This document shows, piece after piece, positions 44,946-52,638 of a stretch of DNA of 64,000 nt. The DNA is from Allobosea sp. 117 (GTDB lineage: Bacteria > Pseudomonadota > Alphaproteobacteria > Rhizobiales > Xanthobacteraceae): assembly GCF_000702305.1 (NCBI RefSeq), contig NZ_JNLC01000001.1:164014-228013 (forward strand). Reading direction: 5' to 3'. Position 1 is the first letter of the stretch. Each line of letters starts with the position of its first letter. Position numbers and translations under genes: made by a program. The notes under the pieces were generated by a model. That model did not search any database. It was not told the origin of the DNA and saw only the letters and a list, made by a program, of their open reading frames with translations.

Positions 44946-47171
44946 TCACCCCTCGATGCGGCTGCGCAGCGCGGCGTCCGGGTGGTCGCGGCGTTCGACG
45001 GTATCGCGGGCGTCGCGGATCAGCGCCGGGATGCGGTCGGCGGGAACCGGTCGGCCGAGCAGGAAGCCCTGCGCCTCGTCGCACTGGTCGGCCTGCAGCA
45101 GCATGAGCTGCTCGGCGGTCTCGACGCCCTCGGCGGTCACCGAGAGCTTCAGCGCGCGGGCGAGACCGATGATGGCCTGGACGATGGCCCGGCCCTTGCC
45201 GGCGGCGCCGAGGTCGGCGACGAAGTGCTGGTCGATCTTCAGCCGGTCGAAGGGGAAGCGCCGGAGATAGCCGAGTGCCGAATAGCCGGTGCCGAAATCG
45301 TCGAGCGCGAGCCGCACGCCGAGCGCCTTGAGCTGGTCCAGCAGCGTCGCGGCGACCGAGCTGTCCTCGATCAGCATGGTCTCGGTGAGCTCCAGCTCCA
45401 GCCGGCACGGCTCGAGCCCCGACGCGGCGAGGGCGCCCGACACGATCTCGATCAGCCGGCCGCTGCGGAGCTGGGACGGCGAGATGTTCACCGAGACGGA
45501 GAGGTCCTCATAGGGCGCCATGGTCCGACAGGCCGAGGTGACGGCGAAGGCGCCGAGGTTGCGGATGACGCCGGTCTCCTCCGCCAGCTCGAGGAAGTCG
45601 CCCGGCTGCATCAGGCCGCGCACCGGGTGGTTCCAGCGCAGGAGGGCCTCGAACCCGACCAGCCGGAGCGAGCGGCACTCGAAGCGCGGCTGGTAGTGGA
45701 GCTCGAATTCGCCGGCCTCGATGCCGCGCCAGAGGTCGCGTTCGAGCTCGGGGCGCTCGCGGATGCGCTCGTTCATCGCCGGCGTGAAGCGCACATAGGT
45801 GCTGCGTCCGGCGCGCTTGGCCTGGAACATGGCAAGGTCGCTGCGGCGGATCAGCTCCAGCGCCTCGTCGGCATCCTCCGGTCCGCAGGCGATGCCGATC
45901 GAGAGGCCGATATGCAGCTCGCACGCCTCCAGCTCGATCGGCTCGCGAATGCCGCCGATCAGCCGCTCGCAGAGCTCCTCGACGGGCGGCGCGGCCTCCT
46001 TCTGCAGCAGGACCAGGAACTCGTCGCCGCCGATCCGCGCGACCAGGGCGCTTTCCGGCACTATCCCGCGCACGCGCTGGCCGACCTCCGCGAGGACGAG
46101 GTCGCCGACGGTGTGGCCGAACGCGTCGTTGACCGGCTTGAAGCGGTCGAGGTCGAGGAACAGGGCGGCGACGTGCTCACCGTCCTTCAGCAGCCGGGTG
46201 AGGTGTTCGATGGCCTGGGCCCGGTTGGGCAGCCCCGTCACCGCGTCGTGATAGGACATGTGGCGGGCCGCGTCGCGTGCGGCGCCGACCTCGTTGATCT
46301 TGTCCTCGATCACCTTCGCGCTGCTCAGCGCGTGGCGGAGGACCAGCGCGGTCAGCACGCCCAGCGCGGCGGCGGCGAGGATGATCCAGGGCAGCATCAG
46401 CCAGATCAGCCGGGTGCCGGGATGCGGCGGCTCCCACACCAGGAAGGCCGGGGGCGACGCCGGCATCGTCGCGATCGGCAGGCGCTCGCCAGTGGCTCCG
46501 GCCTCGGCGCCGCGCTCGACGCGGAGCCCGCTGATATCGGTTTCGTGCGTGGCGCCCAGCGCCTCTGCGGTGAGCGGCCGGCCGAAGATCACGACCGTCA
46601 TGGGTGTGTCGGCAGGCTGCTCTTCGGCATTGTCGCCGGTCGACAGCACGCTGGCGACCGCCAGTATCGGGGTGTCGCCGTCGAACAGGGTCGCGGTGAC
46701 TGGGATGGTCTGGCCCTTGCCGGCGCGGCGCGCTTCGTTCGCCAGATCGCGAACGACGGGGCCGAGCGCTTCGTCGGCCGTCTCCGTGGAGAGCGCGCCG
46801 TCGATGATCGCGTAGGTCGTCTTGTCCTCAGGGCTCAGGACGAAGACATATTTGATGCCGAGGTCGCTGGCGAGGGTGGAGCCGAAATTCCCCTCCTCGA
46901 ACGCCCACTGCGTGTTCACGGCGTCGTTCAGATTGGCGTAGGCGGCCTCCCAGCCGGCGTAATCCTTTGAGATCTCGCGCATGCGCGTGTTGAGTGCGTC
47001 ATAGCGCTCGCGCACGAAGGAGGTGGTGAGGTGGGCGCTGAAGGCGTTCTGATCGCGGGCGGCAAGGATCAGCACGCCCACCATGAACAGGTTGGCCACG
47101 ATGATCAGGCCGGTGATCGCGGGCACCGCGCGCCGCGCGAGCCACCGGCTGAGCTCCAGGCTCCTGTCCAC
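44946..47171 (-). CDS. CHASE4-GGDEF-EAL membrane protein (cyclic-di-GMP turnover)
   Basis: A protein of about 741 residues. A membrane segment (ITGLIIVANLFMVGVLILAA) is followed by a periplasmic CHASE4-like sensor domain (about residues 45-260; LNTRMREISKDYAGWEAAYA). A second membrane segment (LMLPWIILAAAALGVLTALV) leads to a GGDEF domain with intact ARIGGDEFLVLL and an EAL domain with FEALLRWNHP. It could make or break down cyclic di-GMP, or both. I place the start at GTG 47171 after GAGG; a TTG at 47186 is the alternative, and a stop lies just upstream of that. No partner gene is adjacent. Confidence 0.9.
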   Translation of the reverse strand: MDRSLELSRWLARRAVPAITGLIIVANLFMVGVLILAARDQNAFSAHLTTSFVRERYDALNTRMREISKDYAGWEAAYANLNDAVNTQWAFEEGNFGSTLASDLGIKYVFVLSPEDKTTYAIIDGALSTETADEALGPVVRDLANEARRAGKGQTIPVTATLFDGDTPILAVASVLSTGDNAEEQPADTPMTVVIFGRPLTAEALGATHETDISGLRVERGAEAGATGERLPIATMPASPPAFLVWEPPHPGTRLIWLMLPWIILAAAALGVLTALVLRHALSSAKVIEDKINEVGAARDAARHMSYHDAVTGLPNRAQAIEHLTRLLKDGEHVAALFLDLDRFKPVNDAFGHTVGDLVLAEVGQRVRGIVPESALVARIGGDEFLVLLQKEAAPPVEELCERLIGGIREPIELEACELHIGLSIGIACGPEDADEALELIRRSDLAMFQAKRAGRSTYVRFTPAMNERIRERPELERDLWRGIEAGEFELHYQPRFECRSLRLVGFEALLRWNHPVRGLMQPGDFLELAEETGVIRNLGAFAVTSACRTMAPYEDLSVSVNISPSQLRSGRLIEIVSGALAASGLEPCRLELELTETMLIEDSSVAATLLDQLKALGVRLALDDFGTGYSALGYLRRFPFDRLKIDQHFVADLGAAGKGRAIVQAIIGLARALKLSVTAEGVETAEQLMLLQADQCDEAQGFLLGRPVPADRIPALIRDARDTVERRDHPDAALRSRIEG

Positions 47172-47300
47172 AAGCAAACGCCTCAACTGTGAAAAAGCAG
47201 CCGCAATTTACGCCATGCAGGTAAAGTGCCCGTATATGGCAGCCCCTCCATTTCAATGAATCGGGGTAAGGCTGCTTCCATAATCAGGGCTCGGGACGAT

Positions 47301-48263
47301 TCACGCGGCCGGCTTCCGCGCCTCCACGACGCCGGCCAGCACGCACAGCTCCTCGAACAGGATGGTCGCCCCGGTGAGTGCGGTAAGGCCGGAGGGGTCG
47401 AGCGGCGGGGAGACCTCGACGAGGTCGGCGCCGATGATGTTCAATCCCTCCAGCTTGCGCACCAGCGCCTGCGCCTCGCGGGTGAGGAAGCCACCGATCT
47501 CCGGCGTGCCGGTGCCGGGCGCCTGCGAGGGATCGATGCAGTCGATGTCGAAGGTCACGTAGGTCGGCCGATCGCCGACGATGGCGCGCGCCTCATCCAT
47601 CACGTCGTCGACACCGCGCGCCATGAACTCCTCGATGAAGATGATGCGCACGCCGCAGGCCTTGGCGAAATCGTAGTTCGCCGCGTCCGAGATGGCGCCG
47701 CGCAGGCCGATCTGTACGAAGCGCTTGGGATCGACCAGTCCTTCCTCGATGGCGCGGCGGAATGGCGTGCCGTGATTGTAGCGGCTGGAGCCGAAGAAGA
47801 TGTCGTAGGTGTCGGAATGCGCGTCGAACTGGATGAGGCCGACCGGACCGTCGCTCGCCAGCCCGCGCAGGATCGGCAACGTGATCAGATGATCGCCGCC
47901 GGCGGTGAGCGGCAGGGCGCCGGCCTTTTTCACATCGGCGTAGAAGCCGGAGATCAGGTCCAGCGTGCGCATCAGGTCCATCGGGTCGACCGGCACGTCG
48001 CCGCAATCGGCGATGCGGGCGCGGTCATAGGGCGACAGGCCGGAGACGTGGTGCACGCGGCGGGTCAGGCTCGACTGGTTGCGGATCTCGCGGGGGCCGT
48101 GGCGGGTGCCGACGCGGTTGGTGGCGCCGCCGTCATAGGGAATGCCGAGCAGCGCGATGTCGACCTCGGCCGGGGTGGCGAGCGGCAGGCGCATGAAGGT
48201 GGGGATGCCCGCATAGCGGGGAACGGCACCGGAATCGACCGGCTCGAAGGAGGACATCATCAT
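47301..48263 (-). CDS. Agmatinase-family ureohydrolase
   Basis: A 320-residue binuclear metallohydrolase. The metal ligands are all present: H125 in GGDH, D147, H149 and D151 in DAHSD, and D239 and D241 in TFDID, followed by SQAPGTGTPE. The family includes agmatinase, guanidinobutyrase, guanidinopropionase and guanidine hydrolase, and sequence alone does not tell which. The first codons are ATG ATG ATG, preceded by AGCAGG. A long hairpin-containing leader separates it from the MFS gene upstream on the same strand. Confidence 0.9.
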   Translation of the reverse strand: MMMSSFEPVDSGAVPRYAGIPTFMRLPLATPAEVDIALLGIPYDGGATNRVGTRHGPREIRNQSSLTRRVHHVSGLSPYDRARIADCGDVPVDPMDLMRTLDLISGFYADVKKAGALPLTAGGDHLITLPILRGLASDGPVGLIQFDAHSDTYDIFFGSSRYNHGTPFRRAIEEGLVDPKRFVQIGLRGAISDAANYDFAKACGVRIIFIEEFMARGVDDVMDEARAIVGDRPTYVTFDIDCIDPSQAPGTGTPEIGGFLTREAQALVRKLEGLNIIGADLVEVSPPLDPSGLTALTGATILFEELCVLAGVVEARKPAA

Positions 48264-48329
48264 GTACCTGCTCGGGCGAAGGGACGCGGCGGGGCGCCGA
48301 GATTCGAGGCCGGATACCCCGTAAATGGC

Positions 48330-48364
48330 AGCGCTGACGGCGACGCACGGTCCCCGTCAGCGCT
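48330..48364 (-). terminator. Hairpin between MFS gene and ureohydrolase gene
   Basis: A perfect 11-base stem AGCGCTGACGG / CCGTCAGCGCT with a 13-base loop lies downstream of the MFS stop and about 70 bases before the ureohydrolase start, both on the minus strand. It may end the MFS transcript or act as a leader structure. On the minus strand a short TTT follows. Confidence 0.5.
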
Positions 48365-48433
48365 CCCTTTGGCGGGCGCAATCGCCCGGATGTCAAGCGT
48401 CTTCGGCGCCCGCTCCCGCGCCGTGCCGCGGGT

Positions 48434-49645
48434 TCAGGCGGTCGCGCAGGCCGCGCTCGGTCGGTCGCAGCCCGTGAGGGCCCGGTAGCCGAGGCCCGCC
48501 GTCGCGAAGGCGAACAGGCCGGCGCCGATCGAGACGTAGAAACCGCTGCGCGCGCCATAGGCATCGATCACATAGCCGGACAGGAAGGAGCCGAAGGCCA
48601 TGCCGATGCCGATCCCGGTCATCGCCCAGGTGATGCCCTCGGTGAGCTTCTCGGGCGGCACGAGCCGCTCGATCAGGCCGAAGGCGGTGATGAAGGTCGG
48701 CGAGATACTCACTCCCGCCAGGAACAGCAGGCCGGCGAGCAGCGGGACGTTCCCCGCGAGCAGCAGCGGCAGGGTGGTGAGCGCGGCGACGGCGTTGGCG
48801 ACGACGAACTGGCCGGCCAGCGGCATGCCGGGCCGCAGCGCGCCATAGACCAGCCCGGCGACCAGCGAGCCGCCGGCATAGATGGCGAGGATGAAGCTCG
48901 CAGCCCCCGGCTGGCCGAGCGCCTTGGTGAGCGCGATCACCGTCACTTCGGCGGTGCCGAAGATGGTGCCGACGGCGATCAGCGTCAGGGTGATGATCTG
49001 CACCACGCCGAGGCGGATCGCCGAGCCGCCGGAGCGCTTGCGCGATACCTCTATGACCGGCGGCTCGGTCGACTTCTGCGCGACGAACAGGGCGGTGCCG
49101 AGCGCGAGGAACAGCGTCGAGACCAGCGGCCCGGCTTCCGGGAACCAGGCGACACTGAGGCCCACCGAGAGCACTGAGCCCATCATGTAGATCACCTCGT
49201 CGGCCACCGATTCGAAGGCGAAGGCGGTGCCGAGCTCCTGCCGGTCGCGATAGAGCGCGGTCCAGCGGGCACGCACCATCGCCGGCATGCTCGGCATGAC
49301 ACTTGCTGCGAAGGCCGCGACGAACAGGATCCAGGAGGGCAGGCGCAGATGCGTGGCGACCAGGAGGACGGCGAAGGCGACGACCGCGACGAAGGTCGCC
49401 GGCACCAGCACGCGCGCCTGACCGTGACGGTCCACGAGGCGCGAGACCTGCGGAGAGACGAGCGCATTGGACAGCGCGAAGGTCGCCGCCACGGCGCCGG
49501 CGAGCCAGTATTCGCCATGGGTCTGCGACAGCATGGCGACGATGCCCATCGACACCATGGCGACGGGGAGGCGGGCGACGAAGCCGGCGGCGGCGAAGCC
49601 TTTCGCGCCGGGCGCGCGGAAGATTGCGGCATAGGGATTCGGCAT
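48434..49645 (-). CDS. MFS transporter, TetR-controlled
   Basis: A 403-residue inner-membrane protein with about twelve hydrophobic segments. The loop between segments 2 and 3 reads LVDRHGQARVLVPATF, a variant of the MFS motif A (GxLaDrxGrkrvl). AAGGAG precedes its ATG. It is divergent from a TetR gene across a spacer with three palindromes, the usual arrangement for an exporter of a toxic compound or a metabolite. The substrate cannot be told. Confidence 0.92.
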   Translation of the reverse strand: MPNPYAAIFRAPGAKGFAAAGFVARLPVAMVSMGIVAMLSQTHGEYWLAGAVAATFALSNALVSPQVSRLVDRHGQARVLVPATFVAVVAFAVLLVATHLRLPSWILFVAAFAASVMPSMPAMVRARWTALYRDRQELGTAFAFESVADEVIYMMGSVLSVGLSVAWFPEAGPLVSTLFLALGTALFVAQKSTEPPVIEVSRKRSGGSAIRLGVVQIITLTLIAVGTIFGTAEVTVIALTKALGQPGAASFILAIYAGGSLVAGLVYGALRPGMPLAGQFVVANAVAALTTLPLLLAGNVPLLAGLLFLAGVSISPTFITAFGLIERLVPPEKLTEGITWAMTGIGIGMAFGSFLSGYVIDAYGARSGFYVSIGAGLFAFATAGLGYRALTGCDRPSAACATA

Positions 49646-49679
49646 CTGGAGCTCCTTGATCGGTAGCGGAGCGCCACTT

Positions 49680-49696
49680 ACATACGTGACGTATGT
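49680..49696. promoter_or_regulatory. TetR operator 1
   Basis: ACATACGTGACGTATGT is a perfect 17-base palindrome about 35 bases before the MFS start. It is one of three related sites with the core CATAC-N5-GTATG. Confidence 0.7.
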
Positions 49697-49707
49697 GAAT
49701 TATTAAT

Positions 49708-49724
49708 GCATACGCTTCGTATGT
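49708..49724. promoter_or_regulatory. TetR operator 2
   Basis: GCATACGCTTCGTATGT has perfect CATACG / CGTATG arms around CTT. Its centre is 28 bases from that of operator 1, in the middle of the divergent spacer. Confidence 0.7.
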
Positions 49725-49730
49725 CAATTA

Positions 49731-49747
49731 GCATACGTCATGTATGC
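49731..49747. promoter_or_regulatory. TetR operator 3
   Basis: GCATACGTCATGTATGC has perfect GCATAC / GTATGC arms. It lies 14 bases before the TetR start used here and contains an alternative ATG (49740) which, if used, would place part of the operator inside the gene. Confidence 0.7.
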
Positions 49748-49760
49748 GAAGCGAGGATGC

Positions 49761-50354
49761 ATGATTGTTCGCAGAGCCCGCAGCGACATGGTCGCCGAGA
49801 CGCGAGCGAAGCTGATCGCCGCGGCGCGGCATGCCTTCGGCGCGGTCGGCTATGCGGAGGCGTCGATGGACGACTTCACCGCTGCCGCCGGGCTGACGCG
49901 CGGGGCGCTCTACCACCATTTCGGCGACAAGAAGGGCCTGCTCGAAGCGGTGATCGCCGAGATCGACGCCGAGATGAGCGACCAGCTCTGCGCGGTGTCG
50001 CGCGCCGCTCCCGATCCCTGGCAGGGCTTCGTCGACGAGTGCGTCGGCTATATCGAGATGGCGCTGGAGCCGGAGATCCAGCGCATCATGCTGCGCGACG
50101 GGCCGGCGGTGCTCGGCGATCCCTCGACCTGGCCGGGGCAGAGTGCCTGCATCCGCTCGCTGACCGCGACGCTGGAGAATCTGCAGGCGGCGCAACTGAT
50201 CGTGCCGGTCGACGCGGAGGCGACCGCGCGCGTGCTCAACGGCGCGATGCTCGCCGCCGCGCTCTGGATCGCCAATGCGGAGGACGCGGAAGCGGCGGCG
50301 CGGCGGGCGGTCGGCGCCTACAAGCTGCTGCTCGGCAGCCTGAGGCGCGCCTGA
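49761..50354 (+). CDS. TetR-family transcriptional regulator
   Basis: A 197-residue regulator. The helix-turn-helix spans about residues 10-56 (ARHAFGAVGYAEASMDDFTA, AAGLTRGALYHHFGDKKGLL), and the rest is the helical ligand domain. I choose the ATG at 49761 because GAGG precedes it by six bases and because the ATG at 49740 lies inside an operator. It should repress itself and the divergent MFS gene through three CATAC-N5-GTATG palindromes. The inducer is unknown. Confidence 0.93.
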   Translation: MIVRRARSDMVAETRAKLIAAARHAFGAVGYAEASMDDFTAAAGLTRGALYHHFGDKKGLLEAVIAEIDAEMSDQLCAVSRAAPDPWQGFVDECVGYIEMALEPEIQRIMLRDGPAVLGDPSTWPGQSACIRSLTATLENLQAAQLIVPVDAEATARVLNGAMLAAALWIANAEDAEAAARRAVGAYKLLLGSLRRA

Positions 50355-50367
50355 GGCACCGGCCGAA

Positions 50368-51159
50368 TCAGAAGTGATAGGCGACGCTGAGGAAGGCGCC
50401 GTGCTGCGTCAGGTCGTAGACGAAGCCGTCCTTCTCGTAGTCGGTGTAGATGGCGCGGTAGCCGATCGCGCTGGAGATCGAGGGCGTCCACATATAGCCG
50501 ACGGCGAGGAAGCCCTGGGCGGTGATCTTCGACGACACGCCGAAGCCGCCGACGTCGCCGATGGCGTTGATGAACCACTTGTCGTCGATACGGTACTGCA
50601 GCATCAGGCCGACGGTCGGGTCGACCCAGTCCTGCGAGCCGCCGGTGCTGGCGCCGATCGGCAGGAAGGCGTTGGAAAGGTCGAAATCGGCGTCGAGGTG
50701 CTGGTAGCGGAAGCCCACCGTGCCGCTCAGCGCGACATTCTCGGGCAGGCCGAGCGGCAGTTTGTAGCCGGCCATTCCCTGGAAGATGGTCTGCTGCAGC
50801 GACAGGTCGGCGGTGGTACCGCCGAGCGGGCCGAAGCTGGCACTGTCCGAGATGTCGGCATAGATCAGGTCGACGAGGAAGGTCCAGTCGCCCTTCTGGG
50901 CAAGGAAGGAGCCCATGACGGCGCCGTCGAGATTGTCCAGCACATCGGAGAAGGTGACGTCGACGCTGGCCGGCGGCAGGCCGCGCACGCCGGTGTCGCC
51001 GTTCATGGCGGTCGCCCACAGGTAGAACGTCGCCTGGAACGTCCATTCCGGCTCGACGACGAGGGGTGCCGGCGGTGCCTTGGCAGGAAGATCGGCGGCA
51101 TGGGCCGCCGATGCGCCGGAGATGGCGAGGAAAACGACGGCAAGATCGGCGAGACGCAT
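50368..51159 (-). CDS. Outer-membrane beta-barrel protein
   Basis: A 263-residue exported protein. The signal peptide MRLADLAVVFLAISGASAAH ends near AHAA, followed by a proline-rich linker (KAPPAPLVVEPEW). The body has alternating beta-strand patterns and ends in AYHF, whose terminal phenylalanine is the usual signal for the BAM machinery. The start follows AGGGGG. It resembles small alphaproteobacterial porin-like outer-membrane proteins of unknown function. It ends 13 bases from the convergent TetR gene. Confidence 0.85.
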   Translation of the reverse strand: MRLADLAVVFLAISGASAAHAADLPAKAPPAPLVVEPEWTFQATFYLWATAMNGDTGVRGLPPASVDVTFSDVLDNLDGAVMGSFLAQKGDWTFLVDLIYADISDSASFGPLGGTTADLSLQQTIFQGMAGYKLPLGLPENVALSGTVGFRYQHLDADFDLSNAFLPIGASTGGSQDWVDPTVGLMLQYRIDDKWFINAIGDVGGFGVSSKITAQGFLAVGYMWTPSISSAIGYRAIYTDYEKDGFVYDLTQHGAFLSVAYHF

Positions 51160-51492
51160 GGGACACCCCCTGAACGGATCGGGCACCGCAACCCGATATG
51201 GCGCGCGTGCGGGCGCCTGCCGCCACCATCGCAGCAATCGCCACCTGCGACTTGACATTTTGCGCCATGGGCGACGCCGGCTTGTCGTCAGGCGCCATCG
51301 CCGGGCGATTTGCGGCGGCTGTTGCGTCGCTGCATCACGCTACCATGGGCAGGGGCCGCGCCAGCGCGGGGGGCGGGAGCGAGGCCGGCTCCCCGGCGGC
51401 GGGGTTGAATCCCGCTCGGCCATCGCCCGCGGAAGCGGGGGCGATGGCTGGCCGCGCGGTAGCGAGGCGGCCGCGGCCGCCTCCTCCGCGTC
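51160..51492. other. 333-base intergenic region with terminator-like hairpin
   Basis: No gene is supported. A perfect 10-base stem GCCATCGCCC / GGGCGATGGC with a 10-base loop (51419-51448) lies 45 bases past the stop of the OmpA-like gene on the minus strand and probably ends its transcript. The promoter of the beta-barrel gene should be near 51160-51280, where a CTTGACATTTTGCGCC stretch occurs on the plus strand only. I cannot place it more exactly. Confidence 0.45.
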
Positions 51493-52095
51493 TCAGGGCA
51501 GGATGTGCCCGATATTGTAGACCTGCACGCGGCGATTGACCGGATCGTCGGGCTTCGCCGGGTTCTGCAGCGCCTCCTGGCCGAGGCCGACCGCTTCCAG
51601 CCGTGCGGGCAGCACGCCGAAGGTGGTGGTCAGCGCCGTCACGATGGCGTCGGCGCGCTCCTGGCTGAGCTTCAGATTGTAGGCGCGCGTCCCGGTGGCG
51701 TCGGTGTTGCCGACGACGAGGAAGCGGTAGCCGCGCAGGATCGGGTGGTGGATCGCGTCGGCGATCGATCCGAGCGCCTGATAGGAGGACGGCTCGATGA
51801 TCGCCGAGTTCAGCTTGAACTGAATCTGCACAGTGATTTGCGCGAGATTGTTCAACCGAGCTGCGAGCGCCGACTGGCCTGACGGCGGGTTGGGATTCGA
51901 ATCGATGCTCTTCTGGGCGAGATCGCGCAGCAGGGCGGCGGTGATGCCCGGCTCGTCCTTGGTGACGGCGGACAGGCCCTGGATGATCTGGGTGTCGCTG
52001 ATCGCGGTCTGCGCCTTCGCCGACGGGGCGAGGGCGGCGAACGCAGTGCCGGCGACGAGGGCGGCGGCGAGAGTGGTGCGAATGATGCGGGACAT
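51493..52095 (-). CDS. OmpA-family peptidoglycan-associated protein
   Basis: A 200-residue exported protein. The signal peptide is MSRIIRTTLAAALVAGTAFA with cleavage near AKA-Q. The C-terminal OmpA-like domain (about residues 85-198) shows ITVQIQFKLNSAIIEPSSYQ, FLVVGNTDATGTRAYNLKLS and VNRRVQVYNIG, with the Asp and Arg that bind diaminopimelate. It anchors the envelope to peptidoglycan. It starts 11 bases after the cysteine-rich gene, so the two are co-transcribed. Confidence 0.88.
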   Translation of the reverse strand: MSRIIRTTLAAALVAGTAFAALAPSAKAQTAISDTQIIQGLSAVTKDEPGITAALLRDLAQKSIDSNPNPPSGQSALAARLNNLAQITVQIQFKLNSAIIEPSSYQALGSIADAIHHPILRGYRFLVVGNTDATGTRAYNLKLSQERADAIVTALTTTFGVLPARLEAVGLGQEALQNPAKPDDPVNRRVQVYNIGHILP

Positions 52096-52106
52096 GGACG
52101 GACCTC

Positions 52107-52526
52107 TCAGCGCCAGCCGGCGTCGGTCAGGACGGCGGTGCAGGCCGGGCTGACGACCTTGCTCGCCTCGGTGAGGCAGTTGAGGATGTTCGCATCCCCC
52201 GGCACCACGCCCTTGCAGAATTCGCGCACGTCGGCGTCGCACACCTTCCAGGCGTCGCGCTGGGCGGCGATGCGCTTGGCGAGCGAGGCCTGCACCACGC
52301 CGACATCGGTGAAGCACTGCTGCTTGACCTGGGCCTGGTTCTTGACCAGGCAGGCGAAGATCACGCCGTTGCCCAGATTGTCGTTTCGGCAGAAACGCTC
52401 GATGTCCGGTCCGCAGCTCTTGGCCAGCAATTGGCCCGCCTGGGCATAGCTCATGGTCTGTGCCATGGCGCTGCCGGCCATCATCGTGCCGAGCAGCGCG
52501 AGCGCCGCCGTCACCGTCGCCTTCAT
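52107..52526 (-). CDS. Exported cysteine-rich protein with two GLG1-like repeats
   Basis: A 139-residue protein with the signal peptide MKATVTAALALLGTMMAGSA and cleavage near AMA-Q. The mature part has two similar units. The first contains CGPDIERFC, then C in FACLVKNQAQVKQQC; the second contains CDADVREFC, then C in LNCLTEASKVVSPAC. Four cysteines per unit in this spacing resemble the cysteine-rich repeat of Golgi protein GLG1, which also occurs in exported alphaproteobacterial proteins. Disulfides in the periplasm are expected. Its operon partner is an OmpA-like protein. The function is unknown. Confidence 0.8.
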   Translation of the reverse strand: MKATVTAALALLGTMMAGSAMAQTMSYAQAGQLLAKSCGPDIERFCRNDNLGNGVIFACLVKNQAQVKQQCFTDVGVVQASLAKRIAAQRDAWKVCDADVREFCKGVVPGDANILNCLTEASKVVSPACTAVLTDAGWR

Positions 52527-52638
52527 GGTCCGTCTCCGGGGTCAGATTCGATGGAATGCTGTTAGGGCAATGATGTTGCTTCCGCTTGACATTAGCGGCC
52601 AAGCGGGAATCTCCCGTAGGGTAAACGGGTAGGCTCCG

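Noticed and set aside
48264..48433. Possible guanidine riboswitch before the ureohydrolase gene
   Set aside because: The stems and loops do not match the guanidine-II ACGR loops or the ykkC layout as I know them; a hairpin alone is not enough.
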